This document shows positions 1-11,160 of a DNA stretch of 64,000 bases, in pieces. Source of the stretch: Punica granatum (Eukaryota; Streptophyta; Magnoliopsida; Myrtales; Lythraceae); assembly GCF_007655135.1 (NCBI RefSeq), contig NC_045128.1, positions 31,218,811-31,282,810 on the forward strand, written 5' to 3'. How positions within the stretch are numbered: position 1 is the first letter of the stretch; every line of letters starts with the position of its first letter. Position numbers and translations under genes: made by a program. Under the pieces are notes generated by a model. It searched no databases. It was not told the origin of the DNA and worked only from the letters and a program-made list of their open reading frames with translations.

Positions 1-850
1 TATGTGGTGCATTAGCCATTAGGGTGGGGTTGCTCGAATACAATATAAAATGCAAACTCAATGTGGCCTTTTGCATCCTAATTGCCATGGAAACCAGATC
101 TCATCAAGCTCAACATCCGTTCGAGTTTCAGCGAAATCGTTCGTTAGAATTTGGATCGATTGACCTATTTGAAAACCTCCAAATCGACGCTCCTACAAAT
201 ATGTCTTAATTAGAAGTTGATTTTTTCATGGGTAAATAACTTAATAAAGCACGTACTATTCAAAAATTTCCTAATCTAGGACGAACTTTAAAAATTTTCT
301 AAAAAAACACAAAGTTTCAAAATCTTCCATAATGTAGCACGCCGTCTCCTTTCGTCTATTTTCCGCCGTGAATTGCTTACGTGGCCGTTAAATTTGACTC
401 ATTGACCGTTAATTGTCACGTGTAACCATATCATTGGTTTTCCTTTTCCCTTCAACCCTATGCATTTTTCATTAACGGCCAATGATATGGTGACACGTGG
501 CAATTAACGGTCAATGAGTCAAGTTTAATGGCCACGTAAGCAATTTAACGGCAGAGAATAGACGAAAGGAGAATGCGTGCTAAATTAGGAAAAATTTTGA
601 AACTTTGTGTCTTTTTAAAAAAAATTTAAAGTTCATACTAGATTATGAAATTTTTGAATAGCAAATATTTTTTTAGGATATTTACCCTTTTTTTCATCCC
701 GCCAAAAAATGCATTGCAGTTTTGCCAATATATGAAACGACGAAGTCGCTGAACTCCCACTCAAAGACGAGCTCCGTAATTTTCAGGGAAAGTGCGAAAA
801 GCTTGAAAAAATTGGGCGATGGTTGACTCTCTTTCTAAGAGCAGAGCAGG
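1..850. repeat. Segmental duplicate, matches 28093-28400
   Basis: The stretch from the start to 229, resuming at about 698, matches 28093-28400 closely by eye (shared landmarks: GTGGTGCATTAGCCATTAG, CATCCTAATTGCCA, TTTCAGCGAAATCGTTC, GTAATTTTCAGGGAAA). The main difference is the MITE at 230-688, absent from the other copy. No protein is claimed: frames drift apart after small indels. Confidence 0.8.
230..688. mobile_element. Mutator-type MITE with 9 bp target duplication
   Basis: A near-perfect inverted repeat of about 220 bp per arm runs inward from GGGTAAATA at the left and its complement at the right, with a short loop near 455-475. TTTTTTCAT flanks both sides (221-229 and 689-697), a 9 bp duplication typical of Mutator-like elements. 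The homologous site near 28.3 kb has no insertion. A transcript would fold into a long hairpin. Confidence 0.85.
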
Positions 851-1200
851 GGAAGAAGGAGCCTTCTTTCCTCCTAGTCAGAAAGGAGAGTCTGATTATG
901 TCTATATTTTCATGATTTCCACGGAGTCTCCATTGTGGTCCTGTCGGATAGGACCACAACGTGAATGGAGGCGACGTAGCAATAATGAAAGAATCATTAA
1001 TAGTGGGAAAGAATCGATCTTGACCGACAGATTTCAAATACAACTTGGCCCTCTCCCTTTTTTCAGGTCATTCTCGCAACTGGGATGGATTTGACAATTT
1101 TCTTTTCTCGTTATTTATTATAATTCTCTTTGGATTTTCTCCCAAAGAGAAACAGTACCGCCTTCTCCCAAAGTATAATATAATTTAAATTATATTATAG

Positions 1201-1202
<2 letters not shown>

Positions 1203-1233
<31 letters not shown>
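1203..1233. repeat. (AT)n microsatellite
   Basis: An uninterrupted AT dinucleotide run just upstream of the first small gene's TATA box. Confidence 0.9.
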
Positions 1234-1236
<3 letters not shown>

Positions 1237-1257
1237 CGTCCCTGTCCTCTGTCGCCC

Positions 1258-1265
1258 TATAAATA
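1258..1265 (+). promoter_or_regulatory. TATA box of microprotein gene 1
   Basis: TATAAATA lies 142 bp before the ATG at 1400, followed by GGATCTTTCCCC and a CT-rich leader. Gene 4 (33321) shows the same order, TATAAAGT then GGATCTTTCTCCCC, which supports a conserved core promoter. Confidence 0.7.
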
Positions 1266-1399
1266 CCGAGGGATCTTTCCCCACTTTCTTCAATCCACAA
1301 CTCTCTCTCTCCCCCCTGTCCCCCTCCCTCTCCTTCTCTCCCTGGTTTTATTCCTTTTTAAGGTTTCACTCTGCTCTGTTCTTTGTCTAAGCAGAAGAA

Positions 1400-1627
1400 A
1401 TGGGAAATGGTGGGACAACCCAGAAGAACCCGACGGCGAGGCTTCCCCCGAAGAGAGGTCAGATCAAAGTTAAGATCTTCAACCTCATCGTGGAGACTCT
1501 TGTCTCTTTCTGTTCCTCCTCAATGGCCGCCCTCAGAGAGGCCGCCGCTGCGCTCTGCGTCCCCATTCCCGGAAAAGTGGCTTCTGCCGATTCAGAATTC
1601 CCCGAAAACATACAGAGCATAGTGTAG
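1400..1627 (+). CDS. Small basic plant protein, array copy 1 (75 aa)
   Basis: First of six paralogous short proteins in the window. It starts MGNGGTTQKN and holds the core ARLPPKRGQIKVKIF at about residues 13-27, followed by an amphipathic stretch (NLIVETLVSFC) and MAALREAA. The ATG is chosen because MGNG also starts copy 2 and because it follows a TATA box and CT-rich leader. The tail reads VPIPGK where copy 6 ends SPFPNK, then runs on for about 16 residues, so an ancestral stop seems lost. No signal peptide, hydrophobic membrane span or recognised domain is visible. The basic amphipathic segment could bind a membrane, nucleic acid or a partner protein, but that is inference. I do not recognise a named family or function. 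A frame shifted by one base is also open here and is a shadow. Confidence 0.7.
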   Translation: MGNGGTTQKNPTARLPPKRGQIKVKIFNLIVETLVSFCSSSMAALREAAAALCVPIPGKVASADSEFPENIQSIV

Positions 1628-1854
1628 AGCATATAAATGGAGCTTAATTTCTTCTTCATCAATTCGCCCAGTTTGTTTGTCCGTCCGTTTTACATATTGT
1701 TAGAAGAAATTAGTTAAGTTGAAGTTCTGTGGAACTAGTCAAGTGAGACGTACTTCAATGGAGACTGGATATATAGGAAGAGAGAGAGGAATATTAATTG
1801 GATACAAATAACAGTGCCGATATAGAAGGATGAGAGAAGAGTCAGAGGAGAGTG

Positions 1855-1985
1855 GGAGGACTTGACTAGAGATCGAGGGAGAAGAATCTGTCAGTTGTGT
1901 ATTTTATTTTTGTTCAGAAGTTGTCTTTTGTCTCACAAGTAAAATATGGGTTTTTTTTTTTTTTTTTTTTCTAGCATGATACTCA
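1855..1985 (+). repeat. Dispersed repeat, matches 3870-3985
   Basis: Shares GTCAGTTGTGT, a TTTTGTC track, AAAATATG, a T-run and TCTAGCATGA with 3870-3985. It ends exactly where homology to the small protein family begins at 1989, so it marks a junction. The long T-run here also makes a polypyrimidine tract. Confidence 0.6.
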
Positions 1986-1988
1986 CAG

Positions 1989-2111
1989 CTCTTCTTTGAG
2001 AAGCTCATCGCTCTCTGTTCCTCTCCGATGGCAGCTCCGGCTCGGATGGAGACCTCAGCTCGCAGTCACAGCTCCAAAGTTGGCTCTTTCTCTGCATTCC
2101 AGAACAAATAG
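1989..2111 (+). pseudogene. 3' fragment of a seventh array member
   Basis: The frame reads LFFEKLIALCSSPMAAPA and continues to GSFSAFQNK and a stop. This lines up with copy 6 (LLVEKLVSLCFPPMADLR ... SAVSPFPNK, stop). Everything upstream of the KLLVEKL part is missing: a stop codon lies at 1977 and the repeat at 1855-1985 abuts. The junction carries a long T-run followed by TACTCACAG, a good 3' splice site, so a spliced downstream exon of copy 1 is the alternative to a truncated pseudogene. I favour the pseudogene because copy 1 is complete without it. Confidence 0.65.
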
Positions 2112-3260
2112 CAATAGGACCATCTCGAAATGGGGGCTGGTCTTGAACCTTTTAGTTGCTTATGTTACTGGAAAATTTGCCTGTAGACTTAAAACCAGTG
2201 TGTCTTTTCTCGTTCGATGTCTCTCTTCGTGTCGAATTATTAGCAGATTCTATATTGTTAAATCGCCAACGAAATGTAAATAAACAGAAGATTCTTGGCT
2301 ACGGCGGCGGCCGGGTGGAGAATGTCCATTTGATCGATTGAATCAGCAGCAGGGGAGATTGCAGAGAAGCATGAAGGACAAAACAGGAGTAGGGAGGGAA
2401 GGAGAAGGATGTCTGTGTCTTTTGCGATGTCATTGTTTTGGGTTAGAATTTGTACTTTTGTCCTCTGTCGGTATTTTAGTAAAGCCCTATGAAGCACATG
2501 GGAGGAGAAGGAGAAGTGTCCCCCCCCTATAGATGTTATCTTTTTGCACCATTGCACAAAAGAAAATTATATTGGAGGTCAATTTTCAAACGAGAAAAAT
2601 ATTAGAATCATAGGCACTACAAAATAAGAGGATTAAAAGGAAAGGATCCAAGGTAAGAATACTTATCAAAGGATAATTAAAACGATATGAATTTGATTTT
2701 CAGCAGTCGAATATTCTTAATTATATCCTTTCGTCCTCGTTTCTCCTTTTTCCTGCCAGTTCATGGATTTCCTTAAAAAAATGTAAAAATACTACATGAT
2801 GTGCTTACAAGTCCTTATAATTTTAAAAGTTTTACGGGCATCTATTGAAATCCCTAGATATTATGTAAATTAGAACTCATGCCATTATGAGTGACATTTT
2901 GAATTGGGGGATGTTTTAAATGGATTATTAAGAGGTACGTCTATATTTGTCTGGTTTTATTTCTTTTTATTAAAGATAACAACCTGAAAAATGATATTTG
3001 CCAATGATTTACCCACATGCCTGGTGGCTTCTCTTATCCCTTCTGATACCCTCAATGACAGTGTATCAACTTCTTGTGTCATAACTCACAACGTTAAACA
3101 GTATCTACCGACCATAGGATTGCAAAACTTTCTTTATTTTCCTCGTAGCATTCATGCCATTCGACTTCTTTTCTTGGAAAAATGGATGTTCTAACTCCCA
3201 CAACTGCAGCACGCACGGCAAACTTTTTAAAGAAAAATAATTTTTTTTTTAAAAAAAAAA
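2112..3260. other. Intergenic, no gene seen
   Basis: AT-rich sequence with short open frames of no recognisable content. The sequence around 2991-3194 has no homolog elsewhere in the window. Confidence 0.6.
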
Positions 3261-3269
3261 GCTAGCGAA

Positions 3270-3400
3270 AGCTAACTATTTATGGATTTTGACAGGCCTC
3301 AACAAATGAACGCGCATCTAAACAGTCTCATAATTGTTATCCTAATGAAGGGAGTAGAGATAATAAAGCAAGAAATTTCCCATTATTAGTTTTAGAAAAT
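3270..3400. repeat. Segmental duplicate with empty MITE site, matches 27560-27860
   Basis: Shares AACAAATGA, ATCTAAACA, ATAATTGTTAT and AATGAA(A/G)GG in order with 27560-27860. The site corresponding to the 27629-27766 MITE is unoccupied here (TCATAATTGTTATCC). A more divergent third version is at about 4180-4320. Confidence 0.65.
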
Positions 3401-3869
3401 TTGCAAACTAAAATTATGAAAGAAAATTAAATAAACATGCAAGCTGTACTAAGAATGTTGGCTATAAAATTATGATTGAACTACTTAAAATTATTTGTGC
3501 AACTCTATTGAAAGTTATTTTTGGAAATTAATTGTTGAGAACTTTTGTTTTCAATAAGCACTTTTATAATATGATTATTATTATAAATGTACGTAATATA
3601 AAAATATATGAACAGAAACCCGTGTAACGCACATGATTGAAATAAGTTATTGCATTTATAACCTCGTTATGTATTTTGACAGCTTATCTTGGTTTTGTAC
3701 GGTTGCTAAATACTATTAGGCTATGTTTGGTTGTCGAGTTAGGGATAAGGATGGGGATTGAATGAGAGGGGATTTGAAATGCTAATAAGGATATAAAATA
3801 TCCTAATCATATATTTGAGGTATACCAAGATTTAGGATTGAAAAGTAGACAAACAGAGCCGACAGTAGG

Positions 3870-3985
3870 GAGGGATTGTAAAGAAGGATTTGATGAGAGA
3901 GGGACAAGAATTCGTCAGTTGTGTGTTATTTTTTGCTCTGCATTTGTTTTTTGTCGAACTATTAAAATATGATTTTTTCTAGCAT
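3870..3985 (+). repeat. Dispersed repeat, partner of 1855-1985
   Basis: Matches the sequence adjoining the small-gene fragment at 1989. Flanking AT-rich DNA does not match, so the unit is about 115-130 bp. Confidence 0.6.
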
Positions 3986-3994
3986 GAAACAGTG

Positions 3995-4140
3995 GTGACC
4001 GGCAAATGGTTCAGATGATTCAATAGCTCTTTCCTTTAAGCAAGATTATTATTTCAAGTTCAAGTTTTATAGATAAATAAAGTAACAATTTCCGAAACTT
4101 GGGTATGGCCCGGACGTGATTGTCAACACTCGTGAGTCTT
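3995..4140 (+). mobile_element. Possible tRNA-derived SINE
   Basis: ATGGTTCAGATGATTC followed about 45 bp later by TTCAAGTTCAAGTTTT looks like decayed A and B boxes of a tRNA-derived RNA polymerase III promoter. Spacing and wording resemble the better example at 5880-6000 on the other strand. No target duplication was found. Confidence 0.35.
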
Positions 4141-5870
4141 ATAGCTAACTCTTACGACCGCAGCAAAAATACAAAAGTTGTCCCCAAACAAAACTAATTA
4201 TTTATGGTTTTTCACTTATTAGTGGCCAAATTACCGAATGAATATGCAACTCATAGTCGTTTCACAGAAAATTATGAAGAATAAAAAAAAAATGATCTCA
4301 CAATTGTTAAATAGTCCATTTCACGTCCTAAAGGTAAGGCAAGCTGATTCGCATGATGATAATTAACATAACGAAATTTCTTCTGTTCATATTAATAAAG
4401 TACTACCAGCCATATACAGAAAAAATATATTTGATCTACAAAAAAAAAGTACAATCACAAGTACACATTGCGAAACATTCCGAGTTAATATTCACTATCT
4501 CTTGCATTTTTTGAGGGATTACCGAGGGAATTTTACCGAGGGACACATTTCTCCGGGAAATGCTTGATTTTTAGTAGTGGTAGACGAAAGAAAGTCCTCA
4601 AAAGATTCTAGCGCATGGAAGCCGGGAATCTTTATGTTTACAAGACAACTACAGTTGAGTAGCTAATGAATAGTTTTTTGGACCTAATTTTGGACATTAA
4701 TCTCTCCTTCCACCAATATATATCCACTTCATTTAGTTTTTTCATGGAATAAAAAAGATCGTCAATTTTAATTTAGCCATGTAAATACAATATGTATCAC
4801 AATTTTCATAGTGTAGCCCTGACGTATTATTGCCACTCTATGAATTTCATGGAAACTATTAAAACATCCCGGCCGATGAATAATCTCCAAACGAAACAAA
4901 AGGTTTGGAACCAATTTAGTTATGGACTTCTGTGAAGGAAAAAGTCCTTTTCAAGGTCCCCAAATGAAAAAGAATGATAAAAGGTTTTCATTTTTTATTA
5001 TCATAACTTTTGGTGAAATAATCGAAGGATTTTCCTTTAAATCCTTTAGCCGAGTTCACTTCTTAATTTGTTTTTACGGGAAAAAAAATCATTTTTTCTT
5101 TTGCTGCCCATGGTAAACGTTTTTAAATTTTAGATTTTTTTTTTTCATTTTTGGATAACTTCTAAATATTCTATTGAAATTAAAAGTTATTATTAGATAA
5201 TAAATATTTATAGTTAATTAATATAATAGTTTACTTGAAATTAAAGAATATTATTAGGTAATGTGTAGTTATAAATAATAAATATTAAGTTCAAGTATAT
5301 ATAATTATTTTAATTTTTCAAATACACTTATCGTAATATGAATATGAAAATTTTATTTGTTTTTTATGTAATTGAAACTTTATTACTATCATCTAAATTA
5401 TATTGGAGAAAATAACTAAATTTTCACTATGCTCCAAAATATTAATTTTTATATTTAACTTAATTAGTTAATTAGAATTCTACGCGACCAAAAGGTTGGT
5501 GAATGGGAGATGCACAATTATTTTTTTTAGTATATATTGCAAAAACTAATGAATCCTTTAGTTCATGGGGCAAAATTACTGTTGAACTTCTCAGACTATC
5601 ATTTTGGTTCAAATAGTTCTAAAATCGTAATTGAAAGTTAACAACGTTAAATTGATTCACATGGCACATCTTAATTGGTCGAATAATATTTTTAATTTTT
5701 AAAACTTTCAAAAAATAGAAAAACAAAAACATTAAAAAACAAAAAAAAGAGAGGGGGGAGAGGAGTCCCGTCGGTGGATCGATTTAACAATAAGAAGGTG
5801 CTACACAAACCGATTTAACGCCGTTAATCGATTATTTTATTTTCTTTTTCGGTTCAAACCAACTTTTTTT
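4141..5870. other. AT-rich intergenic DNA
   Basis: No gene seen. Long A and T runs dominate 5100-5470. Around 5590-5830 an A-rich then GA-rich stretch looks like decayed transposon terminus, but I could not find its partner. Confidence 0.5.
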
Positions 5871-5879
5871 TTTCAATAT

Positions 5880-6000
5880 GAACGATGGTATCCGAAAGTC
5901 TAATTAAACTAACTCCTAGTATGAATTTTCTGCATTCACAAAGGCTCGAACCTGAGATCTTACTCAAGCGGAACAAGTGTCGAACCGCTTGAACCAACTC
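5880..6000 (-). mobile_element. tRNA-derived SINE
   Basis: Read on the minus strand, GTTGGTTCAAGCGG (A-box-like) is followed by CAGGTTCGAGCC (B box, near consensus) at tRNA-like spacing. The body then continues into AT-rich sequence at lower coordinates. Ends are approximate. Confidence 0.6.
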
Positions 6001-6359
6001 TTATTTGGCTACACCATTTGTTCTCATCTCCTACTTTTAATCATCATTGACGGCAAGAAATTCTCGCTCACCGTGTGTTTTCATCCTTTTCTCTTCTCCA
6101 TTTCTAAGACTTTCTCCTCCTCTCCTCCTAATTTGTCCTTAACATTTTCTTGGACGGATGAATAAAATTCGAAAGAATTTTGGTCTCTCATTTACTCATG
6201 GAAGAGTCTCTAAAAAGATTTGACTAAAGGCCGAGTAAAGTTTCTTCCATGACTAAGCCCAAAAAAAAAAACTTTCATGTAAGTGGGACGGTGACAATGG
6301 GAAAATTATTGGGTGAAGTTTCAGAAAAAAGATTGGAAATCAAGGCATGAAATTTTCAA

Positions 6360-6698
6360 AATATGTTTGATTACAGAAAACTTTTTAACTCTACTTAACT
6401 CTACTCCACTTTAACTCTACTTATTTTCAATTCAATAATACAATTATTACTTTTTCATTTTTTCATCAATTTTTTTAACTATTTCATTCAATTTTTAATA
6501 CTAAATTCTCTCAACTATTCATTACTTTTTATACAATTCAACAACACAATCATTATTTTCTCTCAATTATTCATTATTTTCTCTCAATTATTCATTATTT
6601 TTCATAATTTTTCTTATAATTCAATAAAATAATCATTACAAATTAATTAAAATCAAAATTCAACTCTATTCAATTCTAAAACCAAATACAAACTACAA
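6360..6698 (-). mobile_element. MITE of the family at 49274-49581
   Basis: The reverse complement carries the same phrases as 49274-49581: TTTGG termini, GAGTTGAGTT-type repeats, TGTATTGTTGAATT and AATAATTGAGAGAAA. Terminal repeats are present at both ends but imperfect, and the target duplication is unclear. Confidence 0.65.
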
Positions 6699-6729
6699 CC
6701 CCAGCTTATGATACTCGTTCAAATTCAAC

Positions 6730-7340
6730 CTTTCTGACATGGGCCTGGGGTAATAGGCCCATAAGCTCACGATTATTTACATCTATAACAAGCCGGCCCA
6801 CATTAAAGACAATAAGCAAGCTCATGGAGGCAAGCACTTGAAAGGGTATGAACGGTTACCCGAGAAAGGAGGATTCAAATTTCTTCCCAACGATTACCAC
6901 ACTGATATAAAAAGGAGGATACAATTTCATGGATCAGGGAACAACTTCAATCACACCCCCTTTCTTGAATTGATTTCATTTGCGTCCTTCGATTATAGTC
7001 TCAAAATGCACCGACAATCGATACCTATAACTTCTATTGCCTCTTCGTCCTCACACAAACTCTCGATTCGGTCACTCAAAAACCCCAACTTCTCCTTCAA
7101 AGCCCCAGTTCTCTTCAAAGTGAGTGGAGAGATATAAAAGATCAAATCCTACGTTCTACCTTCAAAAATCTACCCCCAAGTTTAATCAAAGATGAAAATC
7201 TATTATAAAATATAAAAGTTGACGAGAACTATTTAAATATTCTCATGTAATGATTGATTGTCTTCTCGACTTTTTGGAATATTTAATTCTTCGTGATAGG
7301 TTCATGTATTTGTTCATTCTTTTCCCTTGATACTTCATAA
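6730..7340 (+). other. Possible LTR remnant with TATA signals
   Basis: GATATAAAAAGGAGG near 6904 resembles an LTR promoter and is followed by a C-rich transcribed-looking stretch and AT-rich tail. The 99-codon frame at 6838 matches nothing I know. No primer site or second LTR is visible. Confidence 0.25.
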
Positions 7341-7497
7341 GTAGAATCTCTTTAAAGATGGAAAATTTCTTGAATATATTATTGATTATAAGAAAATTTA
7401 TAATTTAAAAGATTTTTTTAATAAATTCATATTTTTTGTGAGATATGTGATCGAAACTCGATAAATAAGTATTTTTACATACTTGTGTGCTGATACT

Positions 7498-7812
7498 TGA
7501 GTGTGTTTGTTTCAACTTAATTACATAAGTGCTTAAAAGTTAATTACCAATTAGTTATAAGGGAAAGTGAATGAAAGAAATAGAGAAAGATGATAGATGA
7601 TAATCTAAATTACTTAATCATTAAGCACATAATCATTTAATGAAATAAGTAGAAAATTTTAACTTAATAAAATAAATCATTTTTCACTTGTTTTTTTCTC
7701 ATCATAAAATTTTTCTCATCTTTATCCTTCTTTCCCACCTCCTACACATTTCATCATTTAACTTATTAAATACTTAACTTTTAAGTACTTAATTTATCAA
7801 ACACCACCTTAA
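7498..7812. mobile_element. MITE with GTTTG-type inverted ends
   Basis: The left end reads GTGTTTGTTTCAACTTAATT then AAGTGCTTAAAAGTTAA. The right end, reversed, reads GGTGGTGTTTGATAAATTAA then AAGTACTTAAAAGTTAA. The body has no coding potential. Target duplication unclear; a hAT or Harbinger type is possible. Confidence 0.65.
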
Positions 7813-8640
7813 CTTTAATTTAAGATTAAACCAATGGAGTTGATCAGAAGATGCACGGGCGCCCCTAAAGATGTGAAAATGCGTTTCTTGTCTTCTTGGG
7901 TATGATGCAGGAGAGGAGCAGCATATTTAAGCTTCAATCCATCTTATGAAGATGCCATGTGTCAGATTTTAATAGCATGGGCCCACACAATGTTACCACT
8001 TACAACTCAACACGGATTAACGGAAAATTTAAAAATAAAAAATAAAAACTGATATCTAACTTAAATTAATTTAAGAGATTCGGTACTTATTTCTCTTAAA
8101 TTAAATTTTAATTTCGAGTATTATGAATGAAAAAATTATTATCAGGAGAGTTTTATCCTTTTAGTATGTTGATCGGGCTGGAACTAAATTAGCCGGTAAA
8201 CTTCCTAATACTAAAGTATACACCAAAAAAATTAACATAGATTAAATAAAAAATTAAGGGTGATTCTAGCATGAAACGCTAATTTGTATTCCATGTTAAA
8301 ATATTAATTTAAACTATTAGATTCCGTCAACTTTTAATCACATCCGTCCATTATTTATATATTTTGACCATAATATTTCTAGTCCTTCATATACTATACC
8401 ACAATTTTTGAATCGTCCCGCCACACGTACCAATCGCATTTCGCTACGTCACCAATAATTGCCACGTAACCCACGAGCACCACGTCCACAATTATCCTTA
8501 CACGTGTACCAATCACCGTATGGCACGTCACCCATGAATGAACCGACTTAATAAACCGGTTTAGTTAGCCAACCGTGTGACTCGGTTCATTAATCCGCTT
8601 TACCAATTAAATTTCAGAAAATTTAAATAGGAACCAACAA
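7813..8640. other. Intergenic, no gene seen
   Basis: AT-rich to 8400, then a run of CACGT-containing sequence (8400-8560) of the kind seen inside terminal repeats of Mutator-type elements. No matching second arm was found. Confidence 0.4.
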
Positions 8641-8650
8641 TCGAAAAAAT

Positions 8651-9037
8651 TTAAATAGAAATCGGAAAAAAAAAACTGCTGCAAACTGCGAACAGAGGAG
8701 AGGAGGGAGGGGGCGGTGGTGGATGCCCCGACGCCGGCCACCACCTCCCAGACTTGGTTGCCAACGACCTCATCTGGGCGGTGGTGGCCGGAGTTGGGGC
8801 CACCATCTCTCGGATCTCCCCCACTCTCTCAAGAAATGATCCACAAGAAAGGCGGGGAGCCCCTATCAGAGAAAGCCATTGCGCGCTAGAAGCAGCTTCC
8901 GTGGCGCTTCTAATCTGGATCTCAGTAGCTGATACATCACCTCTGAATCTGTTTCCACTATTGCTTGTATCCGGCCTTCTCTTCTTGCTATCTCCATACC
9001 TTCCCTTATGGCTAAACTCCGGTCTCTGGGGCCTCAA
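8651..9037 (-). CDS. Unrecognised GC-rich open frame (128 aa), doubtful
   Basis: A 128-codon frame in a GC-rich island within AT-rich DNA. The product is rich in Arg, Ser and Pro, with the segment SHKGRYGDSKKRRPD near the N-terminus and a proline run near the end. I recognise no domain, transmembrane segment or signal peptide. The + strand is also open over most of the island, so coding strand is uncertain. The upstream side of this minus-strand frame runs into a minisatellite at 9017-9170. It could be captured gene sequence inside a decayed transposon. Treat as a lead rather than a gene. Confidence 0.2.
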   Translation of the reverse strand: MRPQRPEFSHKGRYGDSKKRRPDTSNSGNRFRGDVSATEIQIRSATEAASSAQWLSLIGAPRLSCGSFLERVGEIREMVAPTPATTAQMRSLATKSGRWWPASGHPPPPPPSSPLFAVCSSFFFPISI

Positions 9038-9170
9038 CTGTGGTCTCTACGGCCCCAACTCCGACCTCTAGGGCCTCAATTCTGATCTCCACGACCTCAA
9101 TTGTGGTCTCTACAGCTCAACTCCGGTCTCTGGGGCCTCAACTGTGGTCTCAACTGCGGCCTCATCTGGA
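9017..9170. repeat. Minisatellite, degenerate 20-25 bp unit
   Basis: Repeats of the type CTCAACTGTGGTCTCTACGG and CTCCGGTCTCTGGGGC alternate about seven times with substitutions, giving a CT/GG-rich tract. Confidence 0.75.
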
Positions 9171-10600
9171 GAATTATAAGCTTCCAATATATGGTCTAGC
9201 CTCTGGTATCTAGTTCCATGTTATCATCAATGGAAATTTGAAAATGAACATATTGCTCATTGTACTTGGTTTGCCTTAACAGTTGATCACTGAATTGGAT
9301 TCGCACTTTTCCTCCAATTCATTCTCTGTTTGTTTGCTGCTGAATTCATTTGCTTGTTCATTCATTTTCATTTGTTGTTGATTTGCATTTTTTAATTCTT
9401 GCAGGTGGTCCACGTTTTAATATATAGATAGGTAGAGGAGACCGGAGGGGCTATGTGTTGCGAGCCTTCCAACTTCCAATGGCATTGGAGATGCCACTGG
9501 CCAATTTGATCAACGCGGTAGCAAATGAAAATTATCCAGTGGATTCTTGGAGGATCTTCATTCTTGTCGACTGCAACTCTTGCCCTGCTGTTGCTCCTTT
9601 GTCATTTTTGCCCTATCAGAGGAAACATCATCTCCTGTAATGAAATGCGTCGTTCATTTTCAAAATGCATCGAGGACAGGAGCTCGCAAGAAGTTCATCA
9701 AATCCATAGTGAGTTCAATTTGGGTGCAGATTACAGAATTTGGAATATTCATCGCATGATCTCCTGTCCTCCTATTGATCTTGAACGCTGACGGAGACAC
9801 ACCTTTGATATTCCCCTAATCATAAGCATATGGCAATACATCTGGATAATTTTATCGCTGCTTATGGCTAGGCTGTGGGGTAGAAAAGTAATCCTCGCCA
9901 CCTCGGTGACCTTGATTTGCAGTGATACAGGTATAACAGGTATTATGAGTTCATAGCATAAAGATTCAGTCCCAAGGGTTGATAATTAACGTGATTTTAT
10001 TTTAAACTTTTTTGCAGATAGCTATAGGAAACCTAATGGTGGCAAATTTGGAGCCTAATGCAGGATTCTATACTCTGGTGGGTGTCGCAATTCTCGTGTG
10101 TATTGGTGCATTTTAGATAGGGTCTGGCCTACAGGTGACATCGAGCCCGAAGACGAATGGATGTTGGCCGCGATAACTTGCGTTGAAGCCACTGGCTTTT
10201 TTACGCAAATTATTTTGGTCATGCTGCCCAACTCTTAATGTGCCTGCGAGGAAGCTGGCTTTTTCACATACTAGCAGTAGCAGCTAGTCCGACTTGGTTT
10301 ATGTAGTTATACGCGGTAGGATGAGGAGTGAGAGGTATATCCACTATGTTCTATGGTTCGTGGGAAGACTGGATCACTATTTGTTTCTTTTTAGATTACA
10401 GATTGTTTGCTTGGTTTCAGAGAGTTTCAAATGGAGCATATGCACTATGTTTTACGGTTTATGGAAAGACTGGATCACTTTGATTGGATGTTTTTAGATT
10501 ACTGATTGTTTGCTTGGGATCAAAGACTTGCACCTGTTGATTATTGCAATAATTCCCCATTGTACTCGCATCTTTTTCATTAACATAGTATTACCATCTT
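9171..10600. other. Mixed sequence, possible decayed gene
   Basis: GC content is near that of exons and several short frames overlap (9455-9791). A frame around 10020-10110 reads IAIGNLMVANLEPNAG and then a hydrophobic run before a stop. Direct near-repeats occur at 10330-10390 and 10435-10500 (CACTATGTT, GACTGGATCACT, TTTAGATTAC). I cannot identify a protein. Confidence 0.3.
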
Positions 10601-10611
10601 AAGTAGTGCCT

Positions 10612-10765
10612 GTTGACACACGGACGTGGTTTTTAGGCTCGTTGCTGGGACCCTCGTTGGATGGGAGTCGCTACTAACCGGTTAAAGGTCGGCTAGGAAC
10701 CTAGATCACCTACGTGGAATATGATACTAACCACCTAGGACTTTTTGGAGTGGCAACTATTATTT
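10612..10765 (+). mobile_element. Possible gypsy LTR fragment
   Basis: Contains TGTTGACACACGG, GGGAGTCGCTACTAACC, CACCTACGTGGAAT and GGAGTGGCAACT, phrases that from memory resemble Tat/Ogre-type LTR or leader sequence. No full element surrounds it. Confidence 0.3.
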
Positions 10766-11160
10766 TATTTTATTTTTCTGAAATTTCAAATATTTTTTTT
10801 CTTGATAGTAATTGTATTATTCAAGTTGTTGGCTCATTATTTCCTTTTCTATTCGACTAAGGATATGTTAATGAATAATTTTTATTTTATAGAAACTTGA
10901 TCCAAAATATAGAACCCCATCGTTTCCTTACAATTATTTTTAAATAATCCAATTATATGTTTTATTTTAGATATTTATTTATTTATTTTATAAAAAACTT
11001 TAGTTTTGATCCTTTTTATTTTAAATATATATGTTATAGAATAAAATAACTTGATTTCATAATTTACAACTATGTACTTTGAATTTTAGTTTAGATATTT
11101 ATTTCTAATTACGATTTATTTAATCAAGGAAATCAATTAAATAAAAAGTAAACGAAATGC

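Noticed and set aside
24..209. 61-codon frame partly conserved at 28115-28366
   Set aside because: About 29 residues stay similar because the DNA blocks are duplicates; frames then diverge by indels and the minus strand is equally open.
5880..6000. Possible tRNA gene (A- and B-box match)
   Set aside because: No acceptor-stem pairing could be made; a SINE fits better. The same holds for 17040-17245 and 47017-47152.
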